A stretch of 64,000 bases of DNA from Sphagnum compactum (taxonomy: Eukaryota; Bryophyta; Sphagnopsida; Sphagnales), in NCBI GenBank assembly GCA_965153455.1, contig OZ234493.1, forward strand, positions 12,080,213 through 12,144,212, in the 5' to 3' direction. Below are positions 22,018 through 34,689 of this stretch, piece by piece. The notes below the pieces were generated by a model. That model made no database searches, was not told the DNA's origin, and saw nothing but the letters and a program-made list of their open reading frames with translations. The position numbers were made by a program, and so were the translations under genes. Position 1 is the stretch's first letter. Every line of letters starts with the position of its first letter.

Positions 22018-24660
22018 GTAAGTCTCTCTGTGTGTTGTTGCTCTTCTTCTTCTTCTTCTTCTTCTTCTTCGGCCTCCAAAATCCCTCGCCTCAAAACAAG
22101 AGTACAACAAGCAGGAAGTAAGCAGGAAAACAGAACAAGCTTTTGTCTCTCGCTTTGTAGCAGTCACGTCTGATGGTATTGCTTCCATGGCCATGTTTGG
22201 GAATTTCCTTCATCTCTTGTTGGAGGCTGGAGCCTGACAGTGTTTTGTTGTTTTTTCCCATGAATATATATATGCAATCTGCATGCACAACTTCTTCATC
22301 TTCTTCTCCAAAGATAGATAGAGAAATTCATGCCTGCCTGCCTGCCTGCCTGCCTGCCTGCCACTTCTGGTTTGATTGATTGCTTGCTGATACTGCCACT
22401 GCTGAGTTTTGAACCATCTGGCACATACATTTGGTCAGGGTTTTACAGAGCTTTGTGAACACTTTTTTGTGGGCAAAATGCTTTACAAAGTTTCTCAGAT
22501 TGTCGGATTTTGGAGTAAGCTTGATCTCCCCATCCGTCCATCATCTTGAGAGAGAAGCAAAGTCCTGTGAATTCACTATAGATATACAGACTATCCATTT
22601 ACAGCCTTGCTGATCCACCCTTCTGACAGATAATACAGCTTCTTGTGCTTGGTTGTACACACAAGAATGATAGTTTCACATGTATAGTACATGTGATCTC
22701 ATGTGATCTGAAGAAGAGTGACAAATGTCTGCAGAAATGAATCAAGAAAAAAATGCAGTTCCAACCGACCACAGTGTAATTGGAATTGTGTGTAGACTTG
22801 CATGAATGAAATCCTTGAGCCCTGTTTGTATGACTGATTGACTGACTGACATCTCCATTTGAAAACAAGCTGGTGAAAGAACAGGAGCGCAGCTGACTCT
22901 CTCTTGAGAAACAGTATTGTTGTGTGGATGGATTACATAATGGGGTGTTACATCCTGCGGGTTGGATTTTTTTTTTTGGTGTGTGGGAAGGCAATGGTGC
23001 AATGAGTCTGCAGAACTGAGAGAGGGATGGCGAGAAGAATGTTGGGCCGAGAAAAGTGTGCGAGGTCTCTTAGTGAATCGAGACAACAAGCGTGCACGTC
23101 CCCTCTACGATGCATACCTTGCTGGGAGTCCAGACTAAGTCATACCAAGTTGCTGCTAGACCTAAAGCTGCTTCACTCATGTGCTATCCAGGCAAAAGAT
23201 GCTGGGAAACTCCAAACCCTTTGTTTTGTTGAAGATCTTAGTATCAGCTGGGACAGCCAAAAAAACAGGGAAACAAAAAAAAACAAAGAAAGCCTGATGT
23301 AGACGTTTGACCTAGATTTGGATCAACTGCCTACAACCTGTTTCATGTGCAGACATGCTGAGGCATTTGTATCTGGACACCCTCATGGTTGGTTGCTTGA
23401 TTGGTTCACACCCTATTCACCAGTTGGGTTGCAACAGTTGCTGTGAGTACCATGCTGCAGTAGCAGTAACTGCAAATGGCTGTGAAGGGCACCATCGATA
23501 GGAGAGGATCACCAAAGTCCTTGTTATAGATGGGAAGTTGGAATGAAGTTAGATGGTGGCATTACTGTCACCAAGTAGTAGTGTTTCACCCTCAAAAGCG
23601 CTTCTCTTGATCAGTGGGACTGAAATGGAATACCTGGATGGCTGTCGTTGGCATTCCAGGGCATTTGATGAAACTTGGGGGTGAAGGTGCTTTGTCTCTG
23701 AACACTATGATCCCGCAATGGTAAGGACCAAATTGGTCTTATTTTATGGACATTATGTTGACCACACTGTACATTCTTGTGATGTGAATGAAACAAATGC
23801 TAATCAGCATATCAGTCTGTTGTGTTGTATCCTCTGTAAGAGATGATTTTATTGTCTGTAAGCTCCTCAATTACATGTTGCAGAATGACTGACAAACTGT
23901 TAAGTTGTGGTTTTGCGCAGATAGAACTGTGACAAGAAGAAGATTGGAACCTATTTTCTGTTGGTCAAATGTTAAACTCTTTTCTTGGTGTTCATCCAGG
24001 GTGCAATTTTTAGTATAGATTCTGAAAGGCAACCATGTCCACATATGTTATACAAATCTGCCTGCAAAAACTTTGACTTGGGTCTTTTGTCGATGCTGCT
24101 TTAGTACAGAGAAGCATGCAGGCAAATGACGCTCCCACATTTAGTCTGATTCTGGAATCTGTCTTGGTAATTTTGTTAAATATTTATGCAACTAAGGATG
24201 TGATTCTGTGCACAGGTGCAAAGGATAAATTAAGTGAGCACCCATGCTTGCAAATTTCAAAGCTTTATTCAACTATTTAAACTATCATGTGATGAAATCT
24301 TCGATTTCTTTGTCGTATTAGGTGTGGCAAGAGTTTAGTTCTCATGGGTTGAGATCCCAGTTCAGTTGGTTCTGAAAATTGCTGGACTTTTAACAGTGAG
24401 GTCCAAGAATGAATGGAATAAACAGAAGCCAAGGAGAAGGGGAGACAAGATGCGCAAACACATATTGTGGTCTGCAGGAGGAGTTTTGCAATCATCCAAC
24501 TCCTCTCCAATTTTATGGCGGGGTAAGCTTTTATCCCCACATGTATCAGCCGTTTTTGCTTTTTGTCTTCGCCCAAACATATCCCACCTCCACTTAACAT
24601 TTCATATAGTTGTTAATTTTTTTGCACTTGTGAACAAATGTTCACTTTCTTTTTTTCCCT
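22018..24660 (+). other. Probable intron/UTR territory of the F-box gene
   Basis: Base composition stays less AT-rich than the flanking intergenic DNA, with T-rich tracts and TGTTTTG strings typical of plant introns and UTRs, so this is probably transcribed. Possible short exons, none confirmed, are about 23353-23390 after TTTCATGTGCAG, 23660-23720 between CATTCCAG and GTAAGG (reading KLGGEGALSLN), and a segment ending at the GTAAGC at about 24524. The stretch also contains a CTT repeat (22045-22070) and a TGCC repeat (22331-22362). Confidence 0.45.
22331..22362. repeat. (TGCC)8 microsatellite
   Basis: Eight perfect TGCC tetranucleotides lie in the presumed first intron of the F-box gene. 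Confidence 0.95.
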
Positions 24661-27600
24661 TCGCTTGGGTGAAGTGCTAACAATAACTAGTGGAATTTTT
24701 CATTTATTTATCACCTATTTTTTTTCAGTTTTCGAATGGTTTTACTCTATAGTTATATGTTTGTCAAAATAATTTGATATCAAGTTTTGTAGTCATAAAC
24801 TTTTTCCAAGTAAATATAGGGTTTTGTCACTCTCTAAGTTTCTTTTAGTTATGTTGTTAGTATAATAGGCCTTCAAGTTGGAAAAAAGATTGTAATATTT
24901 TTGTTCTTTGATTTATATGAAAATGTTTAGAGAATGTGGCTTTTGAAAGAAAGATCAAAAACATGTATTGAACTTTTGACAACGATCCAAAAGATGATAC
25001 AAACTTGACTACCTTCATTGTAACTAGTATGGCCTATGCCGTTGGCCCAAGCGTGAACCCATTACTAAATAGGGAAACTCAACATGTGAACATCGTTTTG
25101 CAATGTATGTATCAATTTTTTGAACACCCAAATATGAGAGGAATTCATGCTTGAATTGAATGATAAGCTTCAAGTGTTACCACGTCAACACCAAAGGCAC
25201 AGTCCAATTCCTTCGAAATTTTCAGCTACGATTTAATTTAGTTTTCAGTGAAGAAACCATTCCATATTCAAAGAACTTTTGCACCGCAAGTCCAAACGCT
25301 CATGGAACCAATCCCATGCACCCCTCCTCGTTGAGAGCTTTCCAAAGACACCAAGAACATGATCTGAGGCATCCCGGTTTGGTGGATCTCATAACTACAA
25401 AACAAAACCAAAAAAAACTACCTTCCTTCATAGATAGATAGATGTATTAGATAATGAAAGTTTTACCATTATCAACAATCAATTTCTCGTTTCCATTTGT
25501 GAAGTAAGACAATGGAAACCCTTGAAAACTTGAAAACCTTGAAACCTTGATTTTCCATTTGAGTGGAAAACTTTGGAGTGTGTCCGAAATCATCAAAAGA
25601 AATAGAGAAAGATGATGCAACATATACAATTTCACCATTCACCCTTCTCAACATTCATCCCTCCAAAACTTCTTGTCTCCTGAGATCTTACCTTAAACAT
25701 AACACTCGTTTCAAAAAAGTGAACTTCATTTCAAGTCAAGAATCATGGTCCTCTACCGTCGATTATTTTATCGCATTTTTATTTCAAGAATCATGGTCCT
25801 CTACCATTGATCGTTTTATCGCATTTTGGTATTACAGGTGAATTCAACTATTAGCAATAGATTTTGATGGTATATAATTTGTAAAAGAGGAGCATGACAT
25901 GTGACATTCATTGAAAATTTCCGTCGTGAATATGAATAGATCAAGCAAGCTTTTATTTCAAACCATTATGTAAATATGATCTTATTCAAAAAAATTAGAA
26001 TTATAATCACGAAGATCGATACTTGTGGATATGCCTTATACAATTGTAATAATAGTAACTAATGATGTTTGAAGGCAAACCTATTTACATTTAAACAATC
26101 ATATTACCGATGCAACAATGTCACCTACAGGAAATGTATTTTGGTCCATCTTTTTCTTCTTTTTTTCCTTTTTTTGTTTGTAATTATAATGTTTAATCTA
26201 TAATTGATTTACTTTAAACATTTGTAAAACTATCAATAAATTGTCAACTTTAAATCATGAGCTAATTCATAGCTAGGGTATTATTTTAGGGACAAAGGAC
26301 TTCAAGATTTTTTTTTCATTATTTATCAAACATAAAATTTATGAGGAGCAAATTTAAATGAGAAAAATTGAATAGTCCAAAATAAGATCATTTCTATCCT
26401 GGTGGTGGTTTTTCACATGCATGCATAGGTATTTGTGCATCAATGTTTTGATTCCAAAATTAAAATGGAATAAATGATTAAATAAACTTCTATAGGTAAC
26501 TTGACCATTTTATGGATGTAAAAACCCTCCACATTTAACTTGCATTTGGGGCTACAATTTCTAAACCCATTGAATACAAGCAACCAATGAAATGGCCCAA
26601 ATACCCTAATAGTCGAAAAGATGGTTCATTGGTGAACACCTTCCAACCAATAATCGTTCAATGATATATTAAAATTGAACAACAAGCTTTTAAAACTTGT
26701 GATTGGGGTTTTTTCACCTTCCATTTAGAGATGTCATTTTATGTTCGTTAATGGGCTTCAAAACTCCCTTATGTTTCCCCTCTTCATTTCATCTTTGTGT
26801 GTTGGTAATGGGTAATCATTCATCACATTCCTCAATTTTTCATTTTTAGAAGGGCATATTATGCCTATGCACTAGTGTTGTGTGGTTCTTCCTTTTTAAG
26901 AAAACCTATGGTCCCAATTTTGACATTGTACAAGTTATTTGCAAGCTTTCAAATTGAGCTTGATTCTTTCAATTTCTAAATCTTATGGCTCTAGTTCTAG
27001 CATAGTTTTTCAAATTCAAGAACCTTTACGCTTGGTTCAAAAACCAAGTCCAATTCCATATATACACACTACACATTACCCATCTAATGCTAAAAATTGT
27101 ATGGATACAACGTTTTACAACAAATTAAAATAGAATTTTATAGGTGTAGAGTTTTTTAACTAGTTAAAATAATTATAAAATTTGACATACCTAACAACTT
27201 TTCAAAAAAATCAAATGATTTTATGTACAAGAATGTTTTCTCATGATTCCGATTTTGGTTCTAGATTTAGCAAAATAATAGTTCATGCTTTGATTCTTAT
27301 GCCAAAAACAACAAAAGGGTGCTAACTAGAGTTTGAATCACAAGAATCTAGACTTGAACCCCTAGATTTAACCCTCCAAACTAGATATTCTCACAACATT
27401 GCTATGCACGAAGTGTTTTTTATTGTAAGTGAAATTCTTTGAAACAAAATCCATGTCATTTGGTAAAAGGAGGGATTTTTTTGCATATGAAGTTTTGCAT
27501 GTCTAACTATGAAATGCATTTTAGTTTGCACATCAATATACATGTTCACAAGATGTTGAACTATTTTTTTCGAAACCCGCCCCCCCCAACTTTGGGAGAT

Positions 27601-29886
27601 CGTATTTTGCTCATTTTAAACCCCAAGATAAGTTTATAAATAACAATAGGGGTCCCAAGTCCAGGGCTACCTAAACCCTTTGAAACTCTAGGATTTAAAA
27701 ATGATGGGAGAGTGAACACATTCTCTCTCCAAGTTTAAATGTTCATTCATTGACTTATTACCCTATGTTGGTATATATGAAAACTTGGGGCCGACACTTG
27801 CACAATTTATGACATACGATTTGATCAAAGCTTAAAATGTCACAAGTCATAAACATGAGAAAAAATGAAAATTTACCTTCACACTATTTTGGGTGTGTCC
27901 AATTTTCACATAATTATTTTGTGATGGGGAAAAAAACTTTGGGTGTGTTTTGAGGGGAATTTCACATCGTGGCAACCCCCAAAAACATCTCTTGCAAATT
28001 GTACAAATGGTTTATTAGGGAAAAAATCCACAAAGGTCGTTATATTTTGAAGAAAGAAAGGTCAAAAGTTGATGTCATTGCATCCTTGGCAATCACTACA
28101 ACATTGCAAGATTCTTTACAAAATCTACTTTCCTTTCTAACCTCTTGCCCCATTTTGTTCATTCCCCTCTTTTGGAGGATGGTCAATTCATGACTTGACC
28201 AAAAAAAAATTAACCCATGTAATAGGTAATATGTACCCATAATCTATAAACAAATTTTTTCCAATTCAAAATTATTTAGTCCACATTCAATATTTATTTA
28301 ATCCTAATTCAAATTTTGCTTGATCATAGCTCAAATTCCCCCTTTTATTATTTCCCAAATATTGCTTGCTTAGTCATACTCAAGTTTTTTTGTTTAGTCT
28401 TATTCCAAATTTGGCTTAATCATAGTTCAAATTTTCCTTTTCCCTAATTCAAAGTTGCACATTCAAGTATGTTATCTTGAAATTTTAGGTTTTCAAAGAC
28501 AAAGTTGAAATTTGTTGGGCACTAGTTGTTGATTCGAAAAACAAACAAAACACAACCCCATTAGTTGTGGTAGAAAATTTTCAAAAATGATAAAAGGCTT
28601 TGCAATATGGGGCAAGGACTCCAAGGAGGGGAGGAAGGAATGGAGTGAGATCTAATGAACCTATGAATAGACCCATGGTTGGATCTTGACCAACAAATGT
28701 CAAATCTAACCACCACCCCCCTTGCTCCTTTGCTACATTTCTTTGTGTTTTGCTTTCTTTGTTATTTCTTTGTTCCTTTCTGGCCAATTTTGATTGAACA
28801 TTTTAGGGTTAGTTTAGGTGGTTTGGGTATGGGTTGCCATTGTTAGTTTTGAATTCAGTTATTTACTTTATGCTACTTGATAATGGTCCATGATTCTCTC
28901 TTTCCTTCCCTTTACTAGATTTATTTTGTTTCCTTTTCAAAAAAATTGTGTGTCTAACACCTTCTTATGTACCAAAATAGGTTGAATTATGTGTAACCAA
29001 ATTGTGGGTTCATGTATTCTCCCAATCCATTGGAATTCATTTGTGTTGAAGTTTTTAAGTTTAGGGCAGTTCAGTATATTGGGTTGCTTCATCTCCTTTG
29101 TCACTTGAATAGTAAAGGAGGTGTAAAACACCAATTATTATTACAAAAAAAATAAATTTGTGAGGTTTCATAGTGACATCAACATTTGTCTAAGCTAGTG
29201 TTTCCTCATTGTAATTATTTTTTTCTTCATATATTTGTGGTATTTGATCATGGTTTGATGTTGTTGTTTATGGCCATGAAACCTCGTAAGTTGAAATGTT
29301 GCATCATTATCTTCAATTAGTTGGACTTGGGTTGTAGAAGAAATGTGGCCTCTATTGTTTGGATGTTGAAACCAAACGTCACCCCCGTGATACCCATTAT
29401 CAAGCATTAATTAAAGTTCAATCAAATTTTGTGTTGTGGTTCGTGTTTACTTTTTGGTCAAGATGGAAAACTAAGAATGGAATTTTATGTGTTAAATCTT
29501 ACTTATTGGGGCATTGACAATGGCAACGTATTCTCATATGAAGTGACCCCTTGGAGAACGGGTGTTTCAATGTAGTGCTCCAAACCGCAAGTATGTTAAA
29601 TCTCAAGATATCGCCAATTTACACCCAAAACATTTGTGACTAGATGATATACTTAAGGGATTGGACTCAAGTGTATTTGGCATCATTATATGTATGTGCA
29701 AGATGGATGTTTCAGTGCGGTTAGCTAGCATTATGGAAATTGTAATATGAAGCATACAATAATTTGTAAAGAAAAGTTTACACAAATGCACAATCCATTT
29801 GAAGCAATATAATTTTTGAGTTGTCATAAATTAGGGTTGAATCATGGTGTGCATATTGAATTAAAGTAGATGTTGAATTATGATTC
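24661..29886. other. Intergenic AT-rich DNA
   Basis: No supported gene. There is a near-duplicate of about 45 bp at 25739-25820, with TCAAGAATCATGGTCCTCTA twice. Short C runs and AT-rich frames are all unconvincing. Frames such as 27969-28193 and 28581-28787 show no domain or splice structure. Confidence 0.6.
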
Positions 29887-29964
29887 TTCTATCATGTGAT
29901 GAGGGTGGAAAATGTCATTTTGCCAAATGACAATGTCCCCCCGATCCCTCATCACATGATAGAA
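29887..29964. repeat. Perfect 19-bp inverted repeat with a nested 8-bp hairpin
   Basis: The arms 29887-29905 (TTCTATCATGTGATGAGGG) and 29946-29964 are exact reverse complements. The 40-bp interior carries a second perfect stem, TGTCATTT with AAATGACA around TGCC (29913-29932). The structure could be a tiny foldback element, a cruciform or a small-RNA-like hairpin. No flanking duplication was identified. Confidence 0.85.
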
Positions 29965-30273
29965 CATTTGTCTTAGATCCAATGAAAGAAATGCACACCT
30001 TCACATTTGTTATGTCGATCTTGAAACAATGCTTCTTCATATGCGGAAGAAATGCATTTTGAAGTATCACAACCACTAAGAAATCACCATGAGCAAGTAG
30101 ATTCAATGTTTTTATTTAATAAAAATAATGTGCATTAGGCCATCACCTAATAATCTATTGATGTCATCTCCTAAGAGTTTTTGTTGATTGATCATGGATG
30201 GAGAAACGTTATTGACCCCCCCAAAGAAGATGGGTTTAGTTGGATACAATTCTAGTTGGAGAATTTTGGGAAA

Positions 30274-31722
30274 ATGCGGGGCCAACAACAAACTAAAAAC
30301 ACTACTACTCGTAGTGTGGTTGCCTTTTACACTCCCCAAACAAGCCCGGGTTCTCACCACTTATTGGATCGAGATTATCGAACTAGCTACACATCGTCGC
30401 TACCATATGTTCAAGAAAGTTGGGAAACTCCTCCTAGTGTCTCTCATGACTTTCTAGCGGCGAACATTGTGAGGGATGAAGATTGGGATGTGCGTGCTCA
30501 TAACAAGTAAGCTCAACACATTATTGTTCCAATTTTCATGTCTAAATATGCATGGTGGCTTTTTTTTTCTTTTTTTTTAAAAACAAAATACTTGTGATTG
30601 CTTTTAATTAAAGCAATTTATTTAGTCATGAACAATGCCTTGGCTCAACCAAATTCCAAGGTCAAATGTGAATAATGATTATTTATGTCTCTTGACCTAA
30701 GTTCAACAATGGGTGCGTCACACTAAATTCCAAGGTTGCCATTTACATTTTAAAAAAAAAGGTATCTTGAGGCAAAAGATGAATTATGAAAACTCAAAAT
30801 ATTTCACCGTGCAAAAATATAATCTTCAAAATAGTCTTCTAAAATAAAGAAACCAAAATCCTTCAAGATATTATTATAACTCTATTATAACTAAAAATCT
30901 CAAGTTTCAACACAAGCCAAAATATCATCATCTTTCAAAAATCCTCATATAATAAAAATAGACCTATTATTATTATTATTACATAGGGGCCTATAAAAAA
31001 TCCCTTAAGCGATTGAGTATACTCTATAATGAATCTAAACACAAAAATCCTTTTGCCTTGGTAGCTAGCAAGGCCAATAATAATTAATTAATTCATACAT
31101 TTTCAGATTTCTATTTTACATACAAAAAAAAGGGAAAAACACTTCCAATTGCAAATTGCAGGCGCGTTAATGTATCGGAGTACATTACAGGGGAAGCGGT
31201 GGTTGTGCGATGCAATCAACACAAGTGGTTATTTGGCACGATCAAAAGGCTTTCAGCGCGAGGGGTGCGAGTATGGGTGGGCGACGCCCAACTAATGGTG
31301 AATGTTCCGATGGAATTATTGCAAACACATTTGTTAAAGATGTCGGTGTTCCTAGAGCTCACTTCGCTACCACCACAATCGAAGAAGCCTATGTTGAGAA
31401 TGGCAAGGATGGATGAATTAGGTCCAATGGATGAATTAGGACGAGCTTTGGTCCAATGTGTGCGGCCTGCACATCTCTCACATCGTCAACTTTACCAAAT
31501 GATGGGAAACAACAACAACAACCATATTTGTGTTATTTGCAGGTATTATTTAACTCATAAAATTAAGTGTTAATCATCATTTCATTAAATGAGTTGTGTT
31601 TTCTAACAATTGCAACCATCATCATCTTAATTTTAATTCCTTTCTTAAATTAATTAATGACCAATAAATTGAAAAAAAAATTCCAACTCTTCCTTAATTA
31701 ATGATGGACAATAAAATTGTAG

Positions 31723-31759
<37 letters not shown>

Positions 31760-33299
31760 CTCTCTCTCTCTCTCCATTCCTAAATATAATTTGCATCCAT
31801 ATCATTTTTGGCCTTTCCTTGGTAGGTAAGGATATTGTGTTTAAATTCATTAAAAATTATATAGTAGCTTAATGGATTTTTATAGGCCCCTATGTATATA
31901 TAATAGGTCTATATTTATATGAGGATTTTTGAAAGATGATATTCTGGCTTGTGTTGAAACTTGAGATTATTAGTTATAAAATTATAGTATTTTGAAGGAT
32001 TTTGGTTTTTTTTTAATTTTTTTTTAAAGGATTTTTGAAAGATTATATTTTTGCATGGTGAAATAGTTGAGTTTCCATATTTCTTCTTTTGCCTTAAGAT
32101 TATTTTTTTCATGTAAATGGCAAGGCCACAATAATAATGTGACACACCCCTTTGTATTGGGTTTTTCTTCCAGAGAGCAATTGCCACCAAAAGATGTAAT
32201 AAGCCCATGGGGATGTCTTCACCTCTGTCATTTGACATGCCTTCAAGAATCCCAAGCACATCATAATTTAACCTCAAATTGCCCTTTATGTGAGGAGAAT
32301 GTTGCAACCCACCAGCTCTTGGTTCCAAAGTCTCAAATCCCAACAACATCAGCCCCTACCAACATAAGTATTTTGGAACCTTGTGTTGAGCTTCCAAAAG
32401 AAGGTCCATGCACATACATGTGGAGATCTATCCAAGGCATGAGCTCCCTACCCATAGCTTGTCCCTCTTGCCATCAATCCTTGCCAAATAATAACATGGT
32501 GATGCCAACTACTACTACGTCACAAGGGGCATTGGGTCCTATGCCTTTGGAGCTAAAGGTTAATGCTCGATTCAAGGGCGATCGTGTTAGTAGCTTGATC
32601 TTGTATAGCTCTCCTTCAAGCTCCATTGATCCAAAAAATTTGGACCATGCGAACCCAACTTTCATACCCCAAGAAGGTGATGTTGTGGGTACTATTGTTG
32701 TATATAGTTCACCATCGGACCTTGCTCCTCAACCAATTTCTTTGCCTGTCAGGTTTCCCCTTGCCTCTCTCATTGACACATAACCCTTTGTTGTGATCAA
32801 AGATGTCATTAACTAAGTAGGCAATTAACCTACTTGGGTTTCACACATCAAGGAAACTTGGGTATTATTAAATGGGCAAACATTTTGTGTTTTGGTTTTC
32901 AGATTGCAAGCAATTGAAGAAGTCCCAAAGATTTTGTTACAATCATCATCATCAAACATAGATGATCTCAAGGGAAGAAGAGGACACCAAGGCATGGAAA
33001 AGGGTAGTCTATTTAACAAAGAATTAGAGGCATCCAAAATTGGACCATTCTTGCCACAACCTACTTTTGTGAACCATTTCCCTATGTTTTCAAACCTTGC
33101 CCAAAATGCTTCATCTTCCACAAGAATTTTTGCTAAAATGAATGGGGAAGATGTAAGTACATTAGAAAATTCAAATGAATTGGCTCCTGTTTGGGTAACC
33201 GTCATCAAAGATGGGCAAGATGCAAGAAATGTTTTGATTGGCAAAAAGGAGTTGGAGCAATTTGTGAAAGTGAAAGAGCTTGAATTCACACACAATTGA
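30274..33299 (+). CDS. RING-H2 zinc-finger protein, probable E3 ubiquitin ligase, 4 exons
   Basis: The exons 30274-30506, 31162-31542, 32174-32752 and 32903-33299 join with GT...AG introns, all in phase 2, to give 529 residues. RING-H2 domain: Cys201, Cys204, Cys219, His221, His224, Cys227, Cys241 and Cys244 (C-x2-C-x14-C-x-H-x2-H-x2-C-x13-C-x2-C), including CVIC, GCLHLCHLTC and CPLC. This is the full ligand set of ubiquitin ligases that recruit an E2. The exon 2/exon 3 junction falls right after Cys204. Residues 85-140 (GEAVVVRC, WLFGTIKRL, VRVWVGDAQL) look like a small beta-rich domain that I do not recognise. After the RING there is another C-x2-C-H (301-305) and two copies of a hydrophobic-YSSPS motif (about 345-353 and 378-386). 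The C-terminal 130 residues are unassigned. A splice acceptor just before 30256 and an ATG at 30194 leave room for an upstream exon. Intact frames argue for a live gene. Confidence 0.8.
30731..31080 (+). repeat. Dispersed repeat family D, copy 2, in intron 1 of the RING-H2 gene
   Basis: This is the fullest copy. It starts at AAGGTTGCCATTTACAT, passes the CAAGTTTCAACACAAGCC core and ACATAGGGGCCTATAAAAA, and ends near GCAAGGCCAATAA. It lies within the 655-bp intron 1 (30507-31161). Confidence 0.85.
31724..31774. repeat. (CA)n(CT)n compound microsatellite in intron 2 of the RING-H2 gene
   Basis: About 16 CA units pass directly into about nine CT units. Confidence 0.95.
31810..32127 (-). repeat. 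Dispersed repeat family D, copy 3 (inverted), in intron 2 of the RING-H2 gene
   Basis: The reverse complement aligns along nearly its whole length with copy 2 in intron 1. It shares the GCCATTTACAT start, GGCAAAAGA, TTTCACC(A/G)TGCAAAAATATAATCTT, CCAAAATCCTTCAA, the CAAGTTTCAACACAAGCC core and the TACATAGGGGCCTATAAAAA end. It lies in the 631-bp intron 2 (31543-32173), so exon 2 is flanked by two long complementary segments. Confidence 0.88.
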
Positions 33300-34689
33300 A
33301 TTGGTATTGATTTTTGTTCATATGGCAATTTTGTTAAATATTGGTTGTTAGTGTAAATCATTAACACTTTCTATCGAGTTTCATTCTCAAGGTCTGTAGG
33401 ATTCTTTCAATTTTCTATTGCACTTTTCATTGCTAATCTTTGACATGGGTTTGTGTTGTGGATGTGTTGTGATTGGTTGGCCACAAACTTAAAAATAAAA
33501 TGAATATTTTCAATATATGAAAAGTTGCAAAGTTTGTTTATGTTGACTCTTGTGATTCTTGCCACAACTCTGGACATTCTTCTTGACAAGTGCATTGGTA
33601 GAAAGCTTTGTGCACCCAAGTCTCATCCTAACCTCAATTTGCCATAGTCTTGTGTTACCCAAAATTTTGGCAGAGCAAATTGAGTTACTATGTTAAATGT
33701 CATTCCCTGCTTAAGAATACTATTTGTGGTCCACACATCATGTGAAAGAATAATCAACCATGATTTGTTTAACTAACCTCTTGCCACTATTTATGATAAC
33801 TTTAAAAGTCCAAATCCTTAGCAAAATTTTATTGCAAATCACCCTTCACACTAACTCCCATAATTAATGTTGGTGTGCAACAACACAACAAATTGTTTGA
33901 ACACTCCTATGTCCCACAAAATTTTGGAAAAGAGTCAAAAGCTTGAGGTTAATACATTTTTTTTTTAAATCCATCCATTCCAAAGGAGAAGGAAGTTAGA
34001 AGAGAAAGAAGAGAAAGGCTCACAATTAGGGGGGAATGTCCATCCATTCCAAAACCATTCCAAATCCGAAGGAGGTTGAAGGGGGGGAGGAGAAAAAAAA
34101 AAGGGTCCATGCCCCATTCCAAAGGACTAAGAGGTTGAAAGGAGAAATTTTTTGGGGTCAAATTGATGGAAAGGAGGAAAAGGTTGGAAAAGAAATAAGC
34201 AATTATTCACCCATTCCACAAGAGGAGGTTGGCAAAAATGTGAGCAAAAATTATAAGGAGAAATGATAAGTTTGTAAGTATGTTTGTGTACAAGTGGTAA
34301 AGCCCAAAGCAAGGGCATTACCAAAATAAGGGCATGCGCAAGGTGATAGTCAAATGCAAGCCCAATTTCAATGATGCCATTGTCTTTGGGCTTTATTTGG
34401 CTTGAAAATAAACCCATTGAAGTAAAGGAACAAAATGGAATTGCTTATTCAAAAAACAAAATGTGCCTCCTCTCCTTTGAGAATTTTTTTTGTTTTATAA
34501 TGTTACTTCCAAATACACTAATTTTTTTCTAGGAGGTATTTATGTAAAGGGAGAAAGTAGAACTGTAGGTAGGTACAAAGTCCTCATATACATAAATACC
34601 CTCACCTACCATGTGTACGATCCTGTCTACTGTCATGTGATGGTGATTATCATTTGCGACATGCAATCTAAAGACACAAGTGTTCAATG
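33300..34689. other. Intergenic DNA downstream of the RING-H2 gene
   Basis: Probably includes the 3' UTR of the RING-H2 gene. At 33960-34265 a purine-rich stretch repeats CCATTCCAAAGGAG-like blocks with GAGGTTGAA blocks, which gives a Lys/Glu-rich 76-codon frame that I do not accept as a gene. No other coding signal. Confidence 0.55.

Noticed and set aside
31210-31416. A 68-codon plus-strand frame starting at the only ATG inside RING-H2 exon 2
   Set aside because: It is out of frame with the CVIC motif and ends before the splice donor. The frame that leads to the RING is the real one.
31915-32665. Minus-strand frames opposite the RING-H2 gene
   Set aside because: They are antisense shadows of exon 3 and of the intron 2 repeat, with no domain.
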